Source of the DNA: Choristoneura fumiferana
Taxonomy: Eukaryota > Arthropoda > Insecta > Lepidoptera > Tortricidae
DNA length: 64,000 bases
Assembly (NCBI RefSeq): GCF_025370935.1
Contig: NC_133482.1
Span: forward strand, 15,795,269-15,859,268
Reading direction: 5' to 3'
How positions within the stretch are numbered: position 1 is the stretch's first letter; each line of letters starts with the position of its first letter. The translations under genes and the position numbers were made by a program. The notes below the pieces were generated by a model that worked only from the letters and a program-made list of their open reading frames with translations, was not told the origin of the DNA and did no database searches. Positions 43,577 through 54,900 of the stretch are shown piece by piece.

Positions 43577-43715
43577 ATCAATGGGTACCTCATTGAGTTT
43601 ATTGCCGGATTCTTCTCAACAGAGGTTTTTCCGAAACGGTGGTACATTTTTATGTCATCCATAAGTGCTTGTTATAGCCTAAATTGAATAAAGATATTTT
43701 GACTTTGACTTTAAA
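43577..43715 (+). mobile_element. Non-LTR 3' tail
   Basis: GGTACCTCATTGAGTTTATT to AAGATATTTTGACTTTGAC. Confidence 0.65.
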
Positions 43716-44217
43716 TGGGACTAACTAGAAAGTATATCCTAAAAAGGACGAATTATTCATATCAGTTCAGCCCTCTAGGAAATCATAGAACATAAAATGA
43801 CCTGGATCTAGACTGAGTTCGCTTTTCTCAGTTAGTGAGACTGTAAATTTTACCATCCCATATTATTCATTCCAGCTATTCTCAATCTCTCGAAAAACTA
43901 AGGCATCTCTCTCTCTTTGTGTCTTATGCCTCACCTGACTTTATGTTGCCCAGTGCCTCATAAACAGGCTTTAACCTCACATTCGTAAACCCATGTAAAA
44001 CACGCTTAAAGGTACGTTAACTCCGCTAAAGTACTTGTAAATTGAGTTCAACAAGAAACGAGAACTTGCTTAATTTCAAACAAGTCACAATTAGCAAGCC
44101 TAGCTAATTAAACTCCAAGTTCTTCATTACTGACACACACCGTTATTATTTTCTAAACAGCTAGCTGTTGCTAACTTCGTCTGTCCCGTGGGGATTCTAC
44201 TTGCTTTTCGGGATGGT

Positions 44218-44455
44218 ATCCGTTTATTTCGCAACTAACGTTTGGCAATCTGATTCATTTCGCAACTTTTCATTTCGCAAACTCTAAAACTAAAAAATAC
44301 TTTAGGATTTATTTCAGGACCGTCGTGTAGAACCCTTTAGGTTAGGTGAGGTTAGCTTTATAAAAATCCTGAAATATTTACAGTTTCAGAAATATTAAAC
44401 AGTTGCGAAATGAAAAGTTGCGAAATTAATCATGTTGCCAAACATAAGTCAACCT
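44218..44455. mobile_element. Word-arm fold-back element C2 (TTTCGCAAC arms)
   Basis: Reverse-orientation relative of 32190-32440: TTTCGCAACTAACGTTTGGC, centre GTAGAACCCTTTAGGTTAGG, AAAGTTGCGAAAT. Confidence 0.6.
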
Positions 44456-44647
44456 TCTGGGATAAAATATAGCTTTCTATAGGCGAAATCAATGAGAAGG
44501 CCAAGACCCGTAAACGACCCACAGAGGAGAAAGACAGAGAGAGAGATAGGCGAAATCCAGGAGAAGCAGACTCCAGCTCTACGGTGTGAAAGGGATGAGC
44601 CAAACCACCACTATTTTCCCAAGAAAGTCATCATGAGTATATATTCA

Positions 44648-44946
44648 TCATCATCATCATCCCAGCCTATATACCTCCCACTGCAGGGCACAGGCCTCCT
44701 CTCGGAATGAGAGGGCTTGAGCCATAGTTCCCACGCGGGCACACTGCGGATTGAGAACTTCACATTCACCATTAAATCGCTTCGCAGTTTTGTGCAGGTG
44801 TTTTCCTTCACCGCAAAGCTCGTGGTAAATTTCAAATGTAATTTCGCACATGAATTTCGAAAAACTCAGAGGTGTGGGCCGGGGTTTGAACCCACGGTCC
44901 TTTGTTTGAGAGGCCACCAGGTCAAACCACTAGGCCACCACTGCAT
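44648..44946 (-). mobile_element. tRNA-derived SINE (family 1)
   Basis: (ATC)n CCCAGCCTATATACC to AACCACTAGGCCACCACTGC. Confidence 0.75.
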
Positions 44947-45039
44947 GAAGGATATTACAAGCTTTATTATTTAGTTTCACCTGTCCCGTTGTTTGTAATC
45001 AAATCTAGCTCAAATCAAATCAAAATTAAATTCAACTAA

Positions 45040-45240
45040 CTTCCAGTAGTTGGATTGACTTGAAATTTGGTATAACATACTTATGTAAATTGCGTGACAA
45101 AACAATAATCTGGTAGCCCACCCTCACACCCTGGTAGTCCGGCCAGGATCGTCTCCGCAGGACGGAACTCTTCAACGGTTAATGGCATCGACTTGAAATT
45201 TTTTATGCAAATGTAGTTTGGGTGAATGCAAGTAAAGTCA
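45040..45240. repeat. Interspersed repeat, CTTCCAGTAGTTGGATTGAC family
   Basis: Also GGATCGTCTCCGCAGGACGG; related, in reverse, to 16560-16800, and partly to 39845-39935, 25960-26045 and 62150-62230. Confidence 0.45.
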
Positions 45241-46574
45241 ACGAAAAGTAGGTACAGTCAGCAAAAAAAGCGTTGGTATACTAAAAAGATTTTTTTTACC
45301 AAAAAGTTATTTATCCTTTGTGATCACTGATCGATAGCGCTGATTACGACCGTGTCAAAAGTTATAGCGTCTGAGAAGAGAACGAGAAAAAGAGAAGTGG
45401 AATATTTATACATGTCACATAAAATTTATCAATGACTGGTGAAGAAGGCCCTAAAACTAAATTTTTCAAACATGCTAATCCAAAATGAAGAAATAGGTAA
45501 TCGAACTTTAAATGAAGCTGTTTAGGATGTTACATAATTCCCGTAAACAGTGTGTTCACAAAAATTCAATGATGCGGAATAGATAGCGCCTGTGTCCCGA
45601 TATTACCTAATAGACCGCAATATTATTATGAAAAGTGTGGCAGGCGCTAAACAAGCTGTTATACAAAGCGTTCCGTACAATTCCGTCGATTTTCCTTGAA
45701 AGAAAATGAATAACTTGAGAAAATTGAGGCTACCTAATCAATACCTACTTAATATAAAGATAATTTTAATATACTAGTTTACATTCAAAAACAACAATTA
45801 TTATTAGTTATATTTTACGTTCGCTGGGTTGACAAAAATTTGGTTTGTGTGTAGGGTTAATATTATAATAGCAAATAATAATTTGATTTGTTTGCTATCT
45901 ATATAATAGGTTAATTGCTGTTAAAAACGCTCATTCGGTTTTTTGATATGGATTTATTTCTATTTATGTTGCGAGTTTGAAGTTTGTATATTTAATTGTT
46001 ACACAAATAGAACGAGAAAAAAATCTTAATAAGTAATAATTTCTTGTATGGGGGAAGTCCATTGCTATCTTGTTATTGTGGCGAAATTAAAAATACACAT
46101 AATATTATGTCTGGATTTCAGCTGTTCTATCTATAACGGTTCCCGAGAAACAGCTCCGCAACAGACAGAGACGGACAGCGTAGCGACATAAATAGGGTTT
46201 TGTTTGTAATTTCTTGGATACGGAACCCTAAAAAAGTGGGTAGATTACTGGACAAGGACTTGAACAAGATTTTGCGATTGCTTTATTTCTCTGCGGAACC
46301 CTAGAAAGTTGCCGAGCGACATCTGTATCACACGCCCACGTAAGGGACGAAATGTTTATCCGATACCATTTTACGAGTAATAGTCTGAAAGGAAACAAAT
46401 TTCATTAAACCTTGTGGCCAATATGGAAAAAGTTTGGCCCCCAGCTTATGGAAGTTTCACTAGAAATGGGTTTTCTAGTTATAAAAGCAATAACTTTTGT
46501 TGATATTAAAATTTACCGTGTCATAACAGTGGCGGGGATTTAGTAAAGCTAGTCGGAAGTGAATTATGAGGAAC

Positions 46575-47400
46575 ACCCAAATACTACGAATTTTTTTATT
46601 CCGAATTTGCTGATTCCGATTTTCAAAACTCCGATTTTCACAATTCCTAAGACATATAATTCCGATTACTTTAAAACACGAAATTTATTTTTCCGAATTT
46701 CAAATATCGATTTTTTAATACTTATCCGATTTTTAAAACTCCGAAGAATTTAAAGCATGAAATGTTATTGGCCCGAAGTACAATATTCCGATTATCAATT
46801 ATCCAAAATGACATCGCTAATTGGGAAATTATCGGAATCTTGATAGTCGGAATCTTGATTTTGAATCTCGAATTAATATCAATTAATTTAGTTAAATTGT
46901 CCTGCATACTGAGTTTTTTTTTAATCCTCCAACATAATCGGAGCCTATGTTTATCTCATTCTTACCAGTTCCCGCGTTTATTCTTCTCGTACTTTTATTC
47001 CTCATGCTATTGCATACTTAGGTTAGGTTAGGTTAGATTTGCGACAAGCCGCGAAGCGCCATAACTGCGCGGAATAGGAGCTCCGCGCGGAGCTCCGTCG
47101 ACCTCGTGTCACATTGCAGAAAATCAATAACAGTAAATACAGTTTTAGGCCAATCTAACCTACATATTATAGCTTAAGTTAATAAGTCGGGATTTATTAT
47201 TGATCGGTGTAATGATATTCTGAATTTTGAAAATCGGAATTTTAGTAATTGAAATTCGTATTTTTGACATTTTGGATTATTATTGAGTCGGACTTCTTAT
47301 TGTTCGATTTATTAAAATTCGGAATATAGAAAATCGTAATTTTAACATTAGGTATTTTTACTTTTTGGATTTATAAAAATTGGTTTTAGACGAAGGTTAT
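46575..47400. mobile_element. Word-arm fold-back element B (ATTCCGATTTT arms)
   Basis: The left arm repeats ATTCCGATTTTCAAAACTCC-type words; the right arm carries GAAAATCGGAATTTTAG and ATTCGGAATATAGAAAATCG in reverse. The centre (47018-47105) has TTAGGTTAGGTTAGGTTAG and GGAGCTCCGCGCGGAGCTCC, matching element A. Confidence 0.55.
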
Positions 47401-47594
47401 ATGCACTAGAGCTTAAAAAATAATTTTATGTCAACTAGATCCAATATAAACACCACCTTTACGAGCATGAGAAGTGAAAAGTATATTTTATCGTGTCAAA
47501 ATTTAGCCCACCAGACTCCATTTATTTGTTAAAACATCGTGAAGAATATATTTCAATTTTAAATGCTTGCTACTAAGGTCATTAGACGACTGCT

Positions 47595-47724
47595 TGAGTT
47601 TTGTTGCATTTCAACAAATCCTACTCATGTTTCTTTTATTAAAGCTAAGAAATACTTCAGAATTTATATTTCTCAATTTTAATAAAAGAAACATGAGTAG
47701 AAATTGTTGAAAAGCAACATAAGT
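47595..47724. mobile_element. Fold-back MITE
   Basis: TTGTTGCATTTCAACAAATC and CATGTTTCTTTTATTA pair with TAATAAAAGAAACATGAGTA and TTGTTGAAAAGCAACA. Confidence 0.65.
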
Positions 47725-48004
47725 CAGACAGTCTCGGGTTCAAAGCACTGACAGTGATGTGTGCATTTGTTTATTTTAAGAGCTATTTGTCAGACTCATT
47801 GCAGTTGTGTAAAAGGAGCTAGAGGCAAGGTTTTACGTTTAAAACTTACGAATGCATGTCCTCTTATCGCGGCCAACTTAAGGCGGCTGTGGGAACGTCG
47901 AGTAAAATAAATTTCAAAAGTGTTATGAAAGAAAAAAAGAAAAATATTGTATTTACAGTCCCAAAAGGAAGAGATGGATGGATGAATTTTGGATGTTATT
48001 ATTT

Positions 48005-48290
48005 ACTAGCCTGGTATAGTGTCCCACTGCTGGGCAAAGGGCTTTTCTTGACTTCGGCACCTCCCGATCTCACGCAATGTCAGGGCAAACCCAGCGCTGA
48101 AAACCAGCGCTGGCAGCTTCTGAGCAAGCGCAGCATAAGCTGAGCCTGTTCCTTTTGCCACACAGTGCAAGGGACTGGCAAACGCATTTTTTATTAGTTT
48201 ATTGTTTATTTGTATTCTGTGTGCCTATCCTGTATTGTTCATGTTGGCAAATAAATCAATCTTCATCTTCATCTTCATCTTAAACCCTGC
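48005..48290. mobile_element. RTE 3' fragment joined to AACCAGCGCTG retro-tail
   Basis: AGCCTGGTATAGTGTCCCAC and CTCACGCAATGTCAGGGC (minus RTE), then GAAAACCAGCGCTGGCAGC and a (TCTTCA)n tail. Confidence 0.5.
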
Positions 48291-49139
48291 GTACGCGTTG
48301 AAATCGTCCCACTATTTCCTTTCTCGGCCAGGCTCGCCGTCAATGGCCGTTCTTCGATGCCCTGCAAGTGGGTGTGATACCTCCACTGAGGTTACATGCG
48401 ACAGCATGTCCAATCCATACTCATTTCAGCTTAACAGTCTCTTTCCTAATGTTGGCTATGCGTGTTTTTGAGTGTTTTTATTTTGTCCTTAAAACAAACG
48501 TGTTTACAAAGTGCTTTGCGGAAGGTCCTGCCAGAAACTAATTTCCTAAATCATTCTGATTACGATTAATATATTGCGAGTTGTAAGCAGCGAGTTGACA
48601 GTTTTTTCTTTAAATCTACATACGAAAGCCCTTGCTTTACGCTGCTTATAAATGTTGATCTCAACAGTACTTATACTAACAACAAAAAACGACTCTCACA
48701 ATTATTGCCAAGCATGTTTATGAAGTAACATGGTAACAGAACATAAGTTGCGTAAGTAGCTTACTAATAAAACGTAGGTTCTATTTTTTTGACGTCTTAA
48801 AAATCGAGACAGTGTTATTTCAAATATCCAACATTGAAATGGATAGCAAAGACGACCGTCGATTCGAAATGAAATATTCAGGCCTGTTTTCAATGATATA
48901 GGATTTAGCCTCTGTGACCTACTTACATTGGTTGATTTATTAATTTTTACACACTTTGATCAATCAGAGTAGGCAAATTACTATTTTTCAACTTAGTTAG
49001 CTACCTTTACCAAAAACTATGTGTTTTTTAAAAAAATACTTTGGACGGTTATTTTTCAACAAAAATGTTCTGTTTTGTTGATATTGGCATAGTTTCTAAT
49101 TACATGTTTATCTCGTGTATATTAATTATTAAAGCGGTA

Positions 49140-49395
49140 TGTTAGTGTAGTGATTTGATCATTGGTCTCTCAAGTAGACGATCATAAGCTTGGATCCGGA
49201 TACGCACTTTAGAATTTACTTTTTTTTTAAATACCATGAGCTATTTGGAATCTGAGTATACCGACGAAGAAATTTATTGGTGTGTATGAAATTCCTTATC
49301 CACATTTGGCCTACGTAGGACCTACAGCCGATATCCTCTAAATTTGAAAGGCGCTTGTGATCAAAAGTAGGACGTTTATAAGCCGGCGATCAGAT
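49140..49395 (+). mobile_element. Ancient SINE (family 1)
   Basis: A heavily diverged copy, still colinear: GGTCTCTCAAGTAGACGATC, GGTGTGTATGAAATTCCTTA, CACATTTGGCCTACGTAGG. Confidence 0.6.
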
Positions 49396-49734
49396 AATTG
49401 TATATTATGAATTTTCTGAAATAATTTTGACACGTATTTTATCATCATAAAAAGTATGCGTTTAAAAAGAACACAAAAAGGAAATCTACACCAATCTTCT
49501 GAGAAAGAAAAGGTCTAACTTCAGCAAATGAATTGAATCCCGACTACGGTGCTGTGCTATCAATGACTGAGCAAAACTCGTTTCTCGAATTCAGACACAG
49601 CTCATTTACAACCTATCATCATATTAAAATAGAACAAGTATGTACACTCCGACACTAGGTAGGCGTCCACTTATCCGCATCGTACGCTTCGGACGTATCG
49701 GATTTGTTGCTTTGTATAGAAATGTAAAAAAGCC

Positions 49735-50034
49735 GTGGTGGCCTAGTGGTTTGACCTATCGCCTCTCAAGCAGAGGGTCGTGGGTTCCCCCCGGCTCGCA
49801 CCTCTGAGTTTCGAAATTCATGTGCGGAATTACATTTGAAATTTACCACGAGCTTTGCCGGTGAAGGAAAACTCGTGAGGAAACCTGCACAAATCTTCGA
49901 AGCAATTCAATGGTGTGTGTGAAGTTCCCGACCCGCACTGGGCCCGCGTGGGAACTATGGCCCAAGCCGTCTTGTTCTGAGAGGAGGCCTGTGCCCAGCA
50001 GTGGGACGTATATAGGCTGGGATGATGATGATGA
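49735..50034 (+). mobile_element. tRNA-derived SINE (family 1)
   Basis: AAGCCGTGGTGGCCTAGTGG to GGCTGGGATGATGATGATG. The B-box is damaged (GGGTTCCCCCCGG). TAGAAATGT flanks it (49717 and 50035). Confidence 0.8.
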
Positions 50035-51062
50035 TAGAAATGTGCGATGCTTACGATGCGGACAGGTGGACGCACTTATATGAGTTTTTATACAAATAAT
50101 ACTACGATCCGTTGCGTGCGATGCGTCCGATGCAGACGATACCGACAAGTGGACGTTTACTTTTAGGAGACTTAACTGCCTACTCCGGCGCGGACGCTTA
50201 GGGTTGTTGATGTCTGTATTAGATTAATGAATTACCTACCGGCTAATAATATTTGTGTGAAAGTTAACTTAAAAGTGTGTAATATTTGTGTCTAGAGAAA
50301 CAAGATTATTATTAAACTAAATTTAAAAATATTATTTATAAATTCGTCGAAGTGGTGATGGCGACTGTGTACATACTACTCATGTTTCCTAAACATAATA
50401 CTATAACTATATTGTTTTTAGGTAGGTATCTATTATTTTTTTATGTGTCCTTGCACGAAACTATCACACTACACTTCTATACTACTGATTTACAACTATA
50501 CCTAATACAAAAAATACTTAAGTACGAGTACGCGAACGTAAAAGGTGATCATCTCGCGAAGCGAGCGCAAGACAAGCGAGCTAAAATCGAAACGTGCGAC
50601 ACCGACGGCCGCAGCCTTGACTAAAGAAAACTTAATCCTCCTTAAATTATCAGTGTGTGCGTGCGGCGGGTGCGTACGTAGCACACATTTAAGCCGCGCG
50701 ATGTACTTATACTATGGCTATCATAGTGACTTGCTATGGGGTATAAAACTAATAGAATAGAAACGTGTTCCTTGATGCACACACGTATTTTGGGTTTGGT
50801 AACACAGTTAAGTCATCTGTATGAACGGATGAACTGGTTATAGCTGTGGGTTCCCGGTGCCAATTTAAGCAACTGGAAGTCTATGGGGGAGACCTATGTC
50901 CAACAGTGGACGTACTATACGGCTGAGATGATGATGGTGATGATGAACACAGTTAACAAAAATGGAACCCGTGTAGGATCATTTAGTTGTTCGTCCGTCT
51001 GTCAAGTCAAGACCCTTCTTCTTAGAAACGTTTATCGAGCTGAAATTAATATAAAATACTTT

Positions 51063-51970
51063 TTCATCACACTTGCCCGTCAATGATGTTATTATATGCC
51101 TGTATACTAAAGGACAATGGCCTCAATTGTTGCCGCGGGAATTATGGATTTACGTGTACTTTTTCTTCTCAAGGGAGTTATGACTTTAGTTTTAAAAAGC
51201 AATTAGGTCGATCGTTTCAGACTAAAGGGGTTTCAAGTCAGCCAACGTTTTATTTACATCTTTAAAATTTAACTTTGTAACCCAATTTTACACCATAAAT
51301 TTGTTCCACGAATCATGAAGCTTAGTTATTTTTCTTATATTTTAAATTGATCAAATTGTTTTGCAATAAAGTCAAGTCAAGTCAAAGTCAAAATATCTTT
51401 ATTCAATTTAGGCTATAACAAGCACTTATGAATGTCAAAAAAAAATCTACCACTGGTTCGGAAAAACCTTTGTTGAGAAGAATCCGGCAAGAAACTCAAC
51501 GAGGTATATTTTTTTAAACTAAAAACTTAAATAATTTTAGTTAATATTTTTTAGTATCTTGGAATAAATAGCTTAGAATTATATGGTACACGACTCGAAT
51601 AAAGTGACAATTAGGTGAATTAGGGGGGCTACTATGCAATTCGAAAATCGTTGCGTTCGTGTTGCTGAGAGAGTGAGTGAGACGGAACGATACGATCTTC
51701 GATTTTCGTTTTTTTTTGTAGCACACTATATTGGCGGGTAGCCATTATTTTATTTAGTTTGTTTTCTTAGCGTCTTTCTTTTGTGTTTGGACACAAATTA
51801 ATTTCATTTTTTGCATTTTTTTCCTCGCAATGTTATGAAAATCATTGTGTGTATCACGGGTCATAAGGGGATTACAAACTCGAGTCATTAAAAGATTATC
51901 TAATAGACGCTCGTTAGTAATCCCCACCTTACGCCCCTTAATGCACAATGTACTAAAATCTACGTCTACT
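51063..51970. repeat. Composite interspersed repeat, copy 2
   Basis: Colinear partner of 11935-12820. A LINE tail interrupts it at 51372-51520. Ends CCCCTTAATGCACAATGTAC. Confidence 0.6.
51372..51520 (-). mobile_element. Non-LTR 3' tail, inverted
   Basis: (GTCAA)n AAAATATCTTTATTCAATTT to CAACGAGGTATATTTTTT, nested in the composite repeat. Confidence 0.65.
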
Positions 51971-52552
51971 ACCCCTTGAAGCAATGAAAAAGTCAAATTT
52001 CTAAGTCAACAAAATCAAAAGATTAAAAAACAAAAACATTAAAAAGTTGTTTCCATACAAATTGTTGTAACCGCAAACCTGTAGCTTACTTTCGATTGTC
52101 CCAAAAACTTTAAATTTACAATAAAGGTTGTATATTTTTTTTGCCTATAGATGTGTCTTTGTCAGTAACCAATCTAAAATTATGATCCCACACTGCCTTA
52201 GCAGCAGAGCTCTTTTAACACTGGATATTCATACATACCTACTTATTTGTACAGAATCGTTCGTGCGCGAGTCTTTACAACATCTACGTTAGTTGCTTCA
52301 GTAGTAAAATCATTCGTAAAAGTTAGAACACAGTCAAGGACGCCATTAATTGTCGCGTGCTGCCGTAGTTCGTGTCCACACGACCCGAAGGTTCTAATCT
52401 GTTACCGAATTGACATTAATTCCCATTACACTAGGGTCAGTATAGGGCGGGTGCCCTATATTCATTCAATAGTCCTATTTATCTTCGATTCTAATCAACC
52501 TACTTCTTTCCTGGATGACCTTGTTGCTTTAACCTTACTCTTCTAAGAAAGT

Positions 52553-52671
52553 ATGGTAAAAAACTTAAGAAGATGACCTGTTGTATGTATGTATTAGTAA
52601 CGTGTTCGTATAGATGAGTCGGCGTTCTATACCTATTCGAAAAATGACCATATCTTCTTAAGTTTTTTACC
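52553..52671. mobile_element. Fold-back MITE
   Basis: GGTAAAAAACTTAAGAAGAT and its exact 20-bp reverse near 52650-52669 bound about 120 bp. Confidence 0.6.
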
Positions 52672-53216
52672 TATATTCTCTTTTATTTTGATAATTCTGA
52701 GAAGTAAATATAGACTCTTTACATACATTGTTAACAAACATCTACCACAAGGTCGGGTCACTTTGGCCCTGAAGGGTAACTTTTTCCATTGGGATTAACT
52801 TCATGTTTTATTATTGCATTGAAATTAAGGCTCATTGCCATTCGGGTGGTTTAGGTAAACATCCGCGTTATTTTATTTATGAGGATTGTATATGTGATTT
52901 TGATATATGGAACAAAGTTACCCTCCATTGGGTCTAAGTACCCCGAACTTACGGTACCTAGCTAATATACTGAGCGGCAAAAAATCTGGCTCTGAAATAT
53001 ATGCAGAAATAGTTAATTTTGTATGTAGAGTGGGCCAAATATTGTGCCACTGAGTGTATTGAACAGGGCTGTTTAATTTGACATCTTTATAAGACAAACA
53101 TTGATCAAATTAAAAAAAATCGATTTCAAATCAAGAAAAACAGTTGGGGTGTCTGACGTTTTCACTTTAAACACTGAGCAGGTGATGAGAATCCTAACTT
53201 ATACGTTACCCAACAG

Positions 53217-53375
53217 GTGTCGGCAGTGGTGGACGATGTGTACACTGAGCATTCCCACGTGGCCGGATCCTTCACAATGCTAGCGAGTTCCCGTGCCCAT
53301 GTGGGCGGCTCCCTGAACGCCAGAGCCCTTCCGGGTGCCAGGGTCCATACCAACTTCATCGGGTGCTTAAAGAAG
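53217..53375 (+). CDS. Nrx-1: Neurexin-1 exon: C-terminal half of LNS2
   Basis: The acceptor is acccaacag and the donor AAG|gtaaca, with 53 codons in phase 0 at both ends. It reads VSAVVDDVYTEHSHVAGSF, then TMLASSRAHVGGSLNARAL and ARVHTNFIGCLKK. VDD plus the following FTML and VGG segments are hallmark LNS strands. Met in FTML aligns with the backbone calcium ligand of vertebrate LNS2, and FIGCLKK holds the first Cys of the conserved LNS disulfide. The start was set by the acceptor; the GTG at the exon start is a Val codon, not an initiator. Confidence 0.95.
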
Positions 53376-53755
53376 GTAACATTTTTACGATATTACTTCT
53401 TCTTTCTTACATTATTTTGAGTGTGGATTGATCTTGATCTTGATCAATAACCTAAACAACTTGGAAAAGTTGAAAATCCCTAACATTGTCATTGTTGAAA
53501 TCAAAGTTCAATGTTCCAAAAATGGCTGAACCAATTTTTTCTAAACACGGCTTAGAACTAACGCAAAGAAACTTGCTTTCATCTAATTAACCACATCGAA
53601 ATCAGTCCATCCGTTTGAGAGTCACTATGCCAAAGACAGCTAGACATTGGTGACCAACTTATAACATCATCGACATCGGGGACTTACGCTATCTAACTCT
53701 TCCTCAAATATCCATGAACAAATGCTGTGCGACTAATCACCTGAACTACCCCCAG
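53376..53755 (+). other. Neurexin intron, 380 bp, phase 0
   Basis: Short GT-AG intron between the last two exons of the window. It includes a fragment resembling a common lepidopteran repeat (acccgaatcagtccatccgt-type wording near 53595) but no clear element boundaries. Confidence 0.9.
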
Positions 53756-53908
53756 GTGGAATTCTCAGCGGATACCCTGCGTCTGAACCTGATCGACCTG
53801 GCTCGTACTGGCAGCAAGCTCATCACGGTCACCGGACGCCTAGAGTACGCCTGCACTGCTACGGATTCTGCTGACCCTGTCACCTTTACTACCAGAGACG
53901 CTCACTTG
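53756..53908 (+). CDS. Nrx-1: Neurexin-1 exon: end of LNS2 and start of LNS3
   Basis: The acceptor is ctacccccag and the donor gtaagt, with 51 codons in phase 0 at both ends. It begins VEFSADTLRLNLIDLARTG and continues to TGRLEYACTATDSADPVTF and TTRDAHL. The Cys of LEYAC is the partner of the Cys in FIGCLKK on the preceding exon. DPVTFTTRDAHL opens LNS3, as in other neurexins. The next exon (expected to open with a VLPPW-like segment) is not present in the remaining 10.1 kb, so it lies beyond the window. Confidence 0.95.
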
Positions 53909-54244
53909 GTAAGTGGATAGCTTGGTAAGAATAATGATCAACAAGAGACCCAGGTTGGTGGAATAATTACCAGAAGCTGTCAATTATTTATTTTGGTTCT
54001 AAGTTTAGTTCAAGTTCATACTTTTCATGATCCACTAATTTCAATAGTGAACATGAATGGACAGAAAACAGAAGAGGCGATGAACCATTTATTTTTGAAA
54101 CTTTAAAGGTCAACCCATTCAAAGGCCCGTGGCAACATAATGAAATCGTTTTTTTACGACTATCAAGTAAAGGTTAAGTAGGTATGATAGGAAGAATAAA
54201 ACAAAGTGAAGAAATATTTACATGAACATACTTAATACCATTAA

Positions 54245-54480
54245 AAACAAATAACAAAAAAATGAAACCGACTTCAAAAACCTTGAAAATAATTTTCTAC
54301 TAGTTTGAAGTCGGTGCATCAGCACGAGCCAACAGGAGTGGAACAATTAGCCGTCTACCTCACTTACATATGTATTTGGCTTTAATCACTTCTGCTGGCT
54401 CGTGCTGAGGCACCGACTTCAACCTAGTAGAAAATTATTTTCAAGGTTTTTGAAGTCGGTTCCATTTTTTGTTAAAAAAT
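54245..54480. mobile_element. GAAGTCGGTG fold-back element
   Basis: Arms of about 100 bp: AACCGACTTCAAAAACC, AAAATAATTTTCTACTAG and GTGCATCAGCACGAGCC, and the reverse on the right. Confidence 0.7.
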
Positions 54481-54679
54481 TTTTTTTATACTTTTTAGTG
54501 ATTTAGTCAAAGTGCATCTCACAACGATTCCATTAAGCTCAAACACGGCATAGTTATATTATTTTATAACAGAATACTGGTACCTACGGTCTTCATCATT
54601 AGGTTCAGTTCACCAAATGATACTTTCTGAAAGTAAATACTTGACTTGGTGTTAAAAATGCAAAAATCGCTATAGGTGT

Positions 54680-54900
54680 GCTTTAAAAATTCGAGGGTTG
54701 CCCTCGATTTCTCTAGGATTACATCATCAGATCCTGACTTAGTGTCAATGGGACCACTTCGGAAGTATGACCTTTGGAACTAAAAATTAATTTTGAAATT
54801 CGGCCCACAATTGGCGGAGTTATCGCGTAACAAACATACAAAAAAAAAACATACACCCGAATTGAGAACCTCCTCCTTTGTTGAAGTCGGTTGAAAAACA
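54680..54900 (+). repeat. GGAGGAGGTTCTCAATTCG repeat, reverse copy
   Basis: AATTCGGCCCACAATTGGCG and GAATTGAGAACCTCCTCC; partner of 42330-42445. Confidence 0.6.

Larger units (their letters stand above)
42547..53216 (+). other. Neurexin intron downstream of the microexon, 10,670 bp, phase 0
   Basis: GT-AG intron with a LINE 3' terminus, word-arm fold-back elements, SINEs and a long repeat shared with the 11.9 kb region. Nothing recognisable was seen in about 42560-43160, 43720-44210, 45250-46560, 48480-49130, 50050-50870 and 52000-52540. Confidence 0.9.

Noticed and set aside
53714..53755. Exon start at the ATG at 53714
   Set aside because: The acceptor AG at 53754-53755 and the phase needed by the previous exon define the exon start at 53756; the upstream part is intron.
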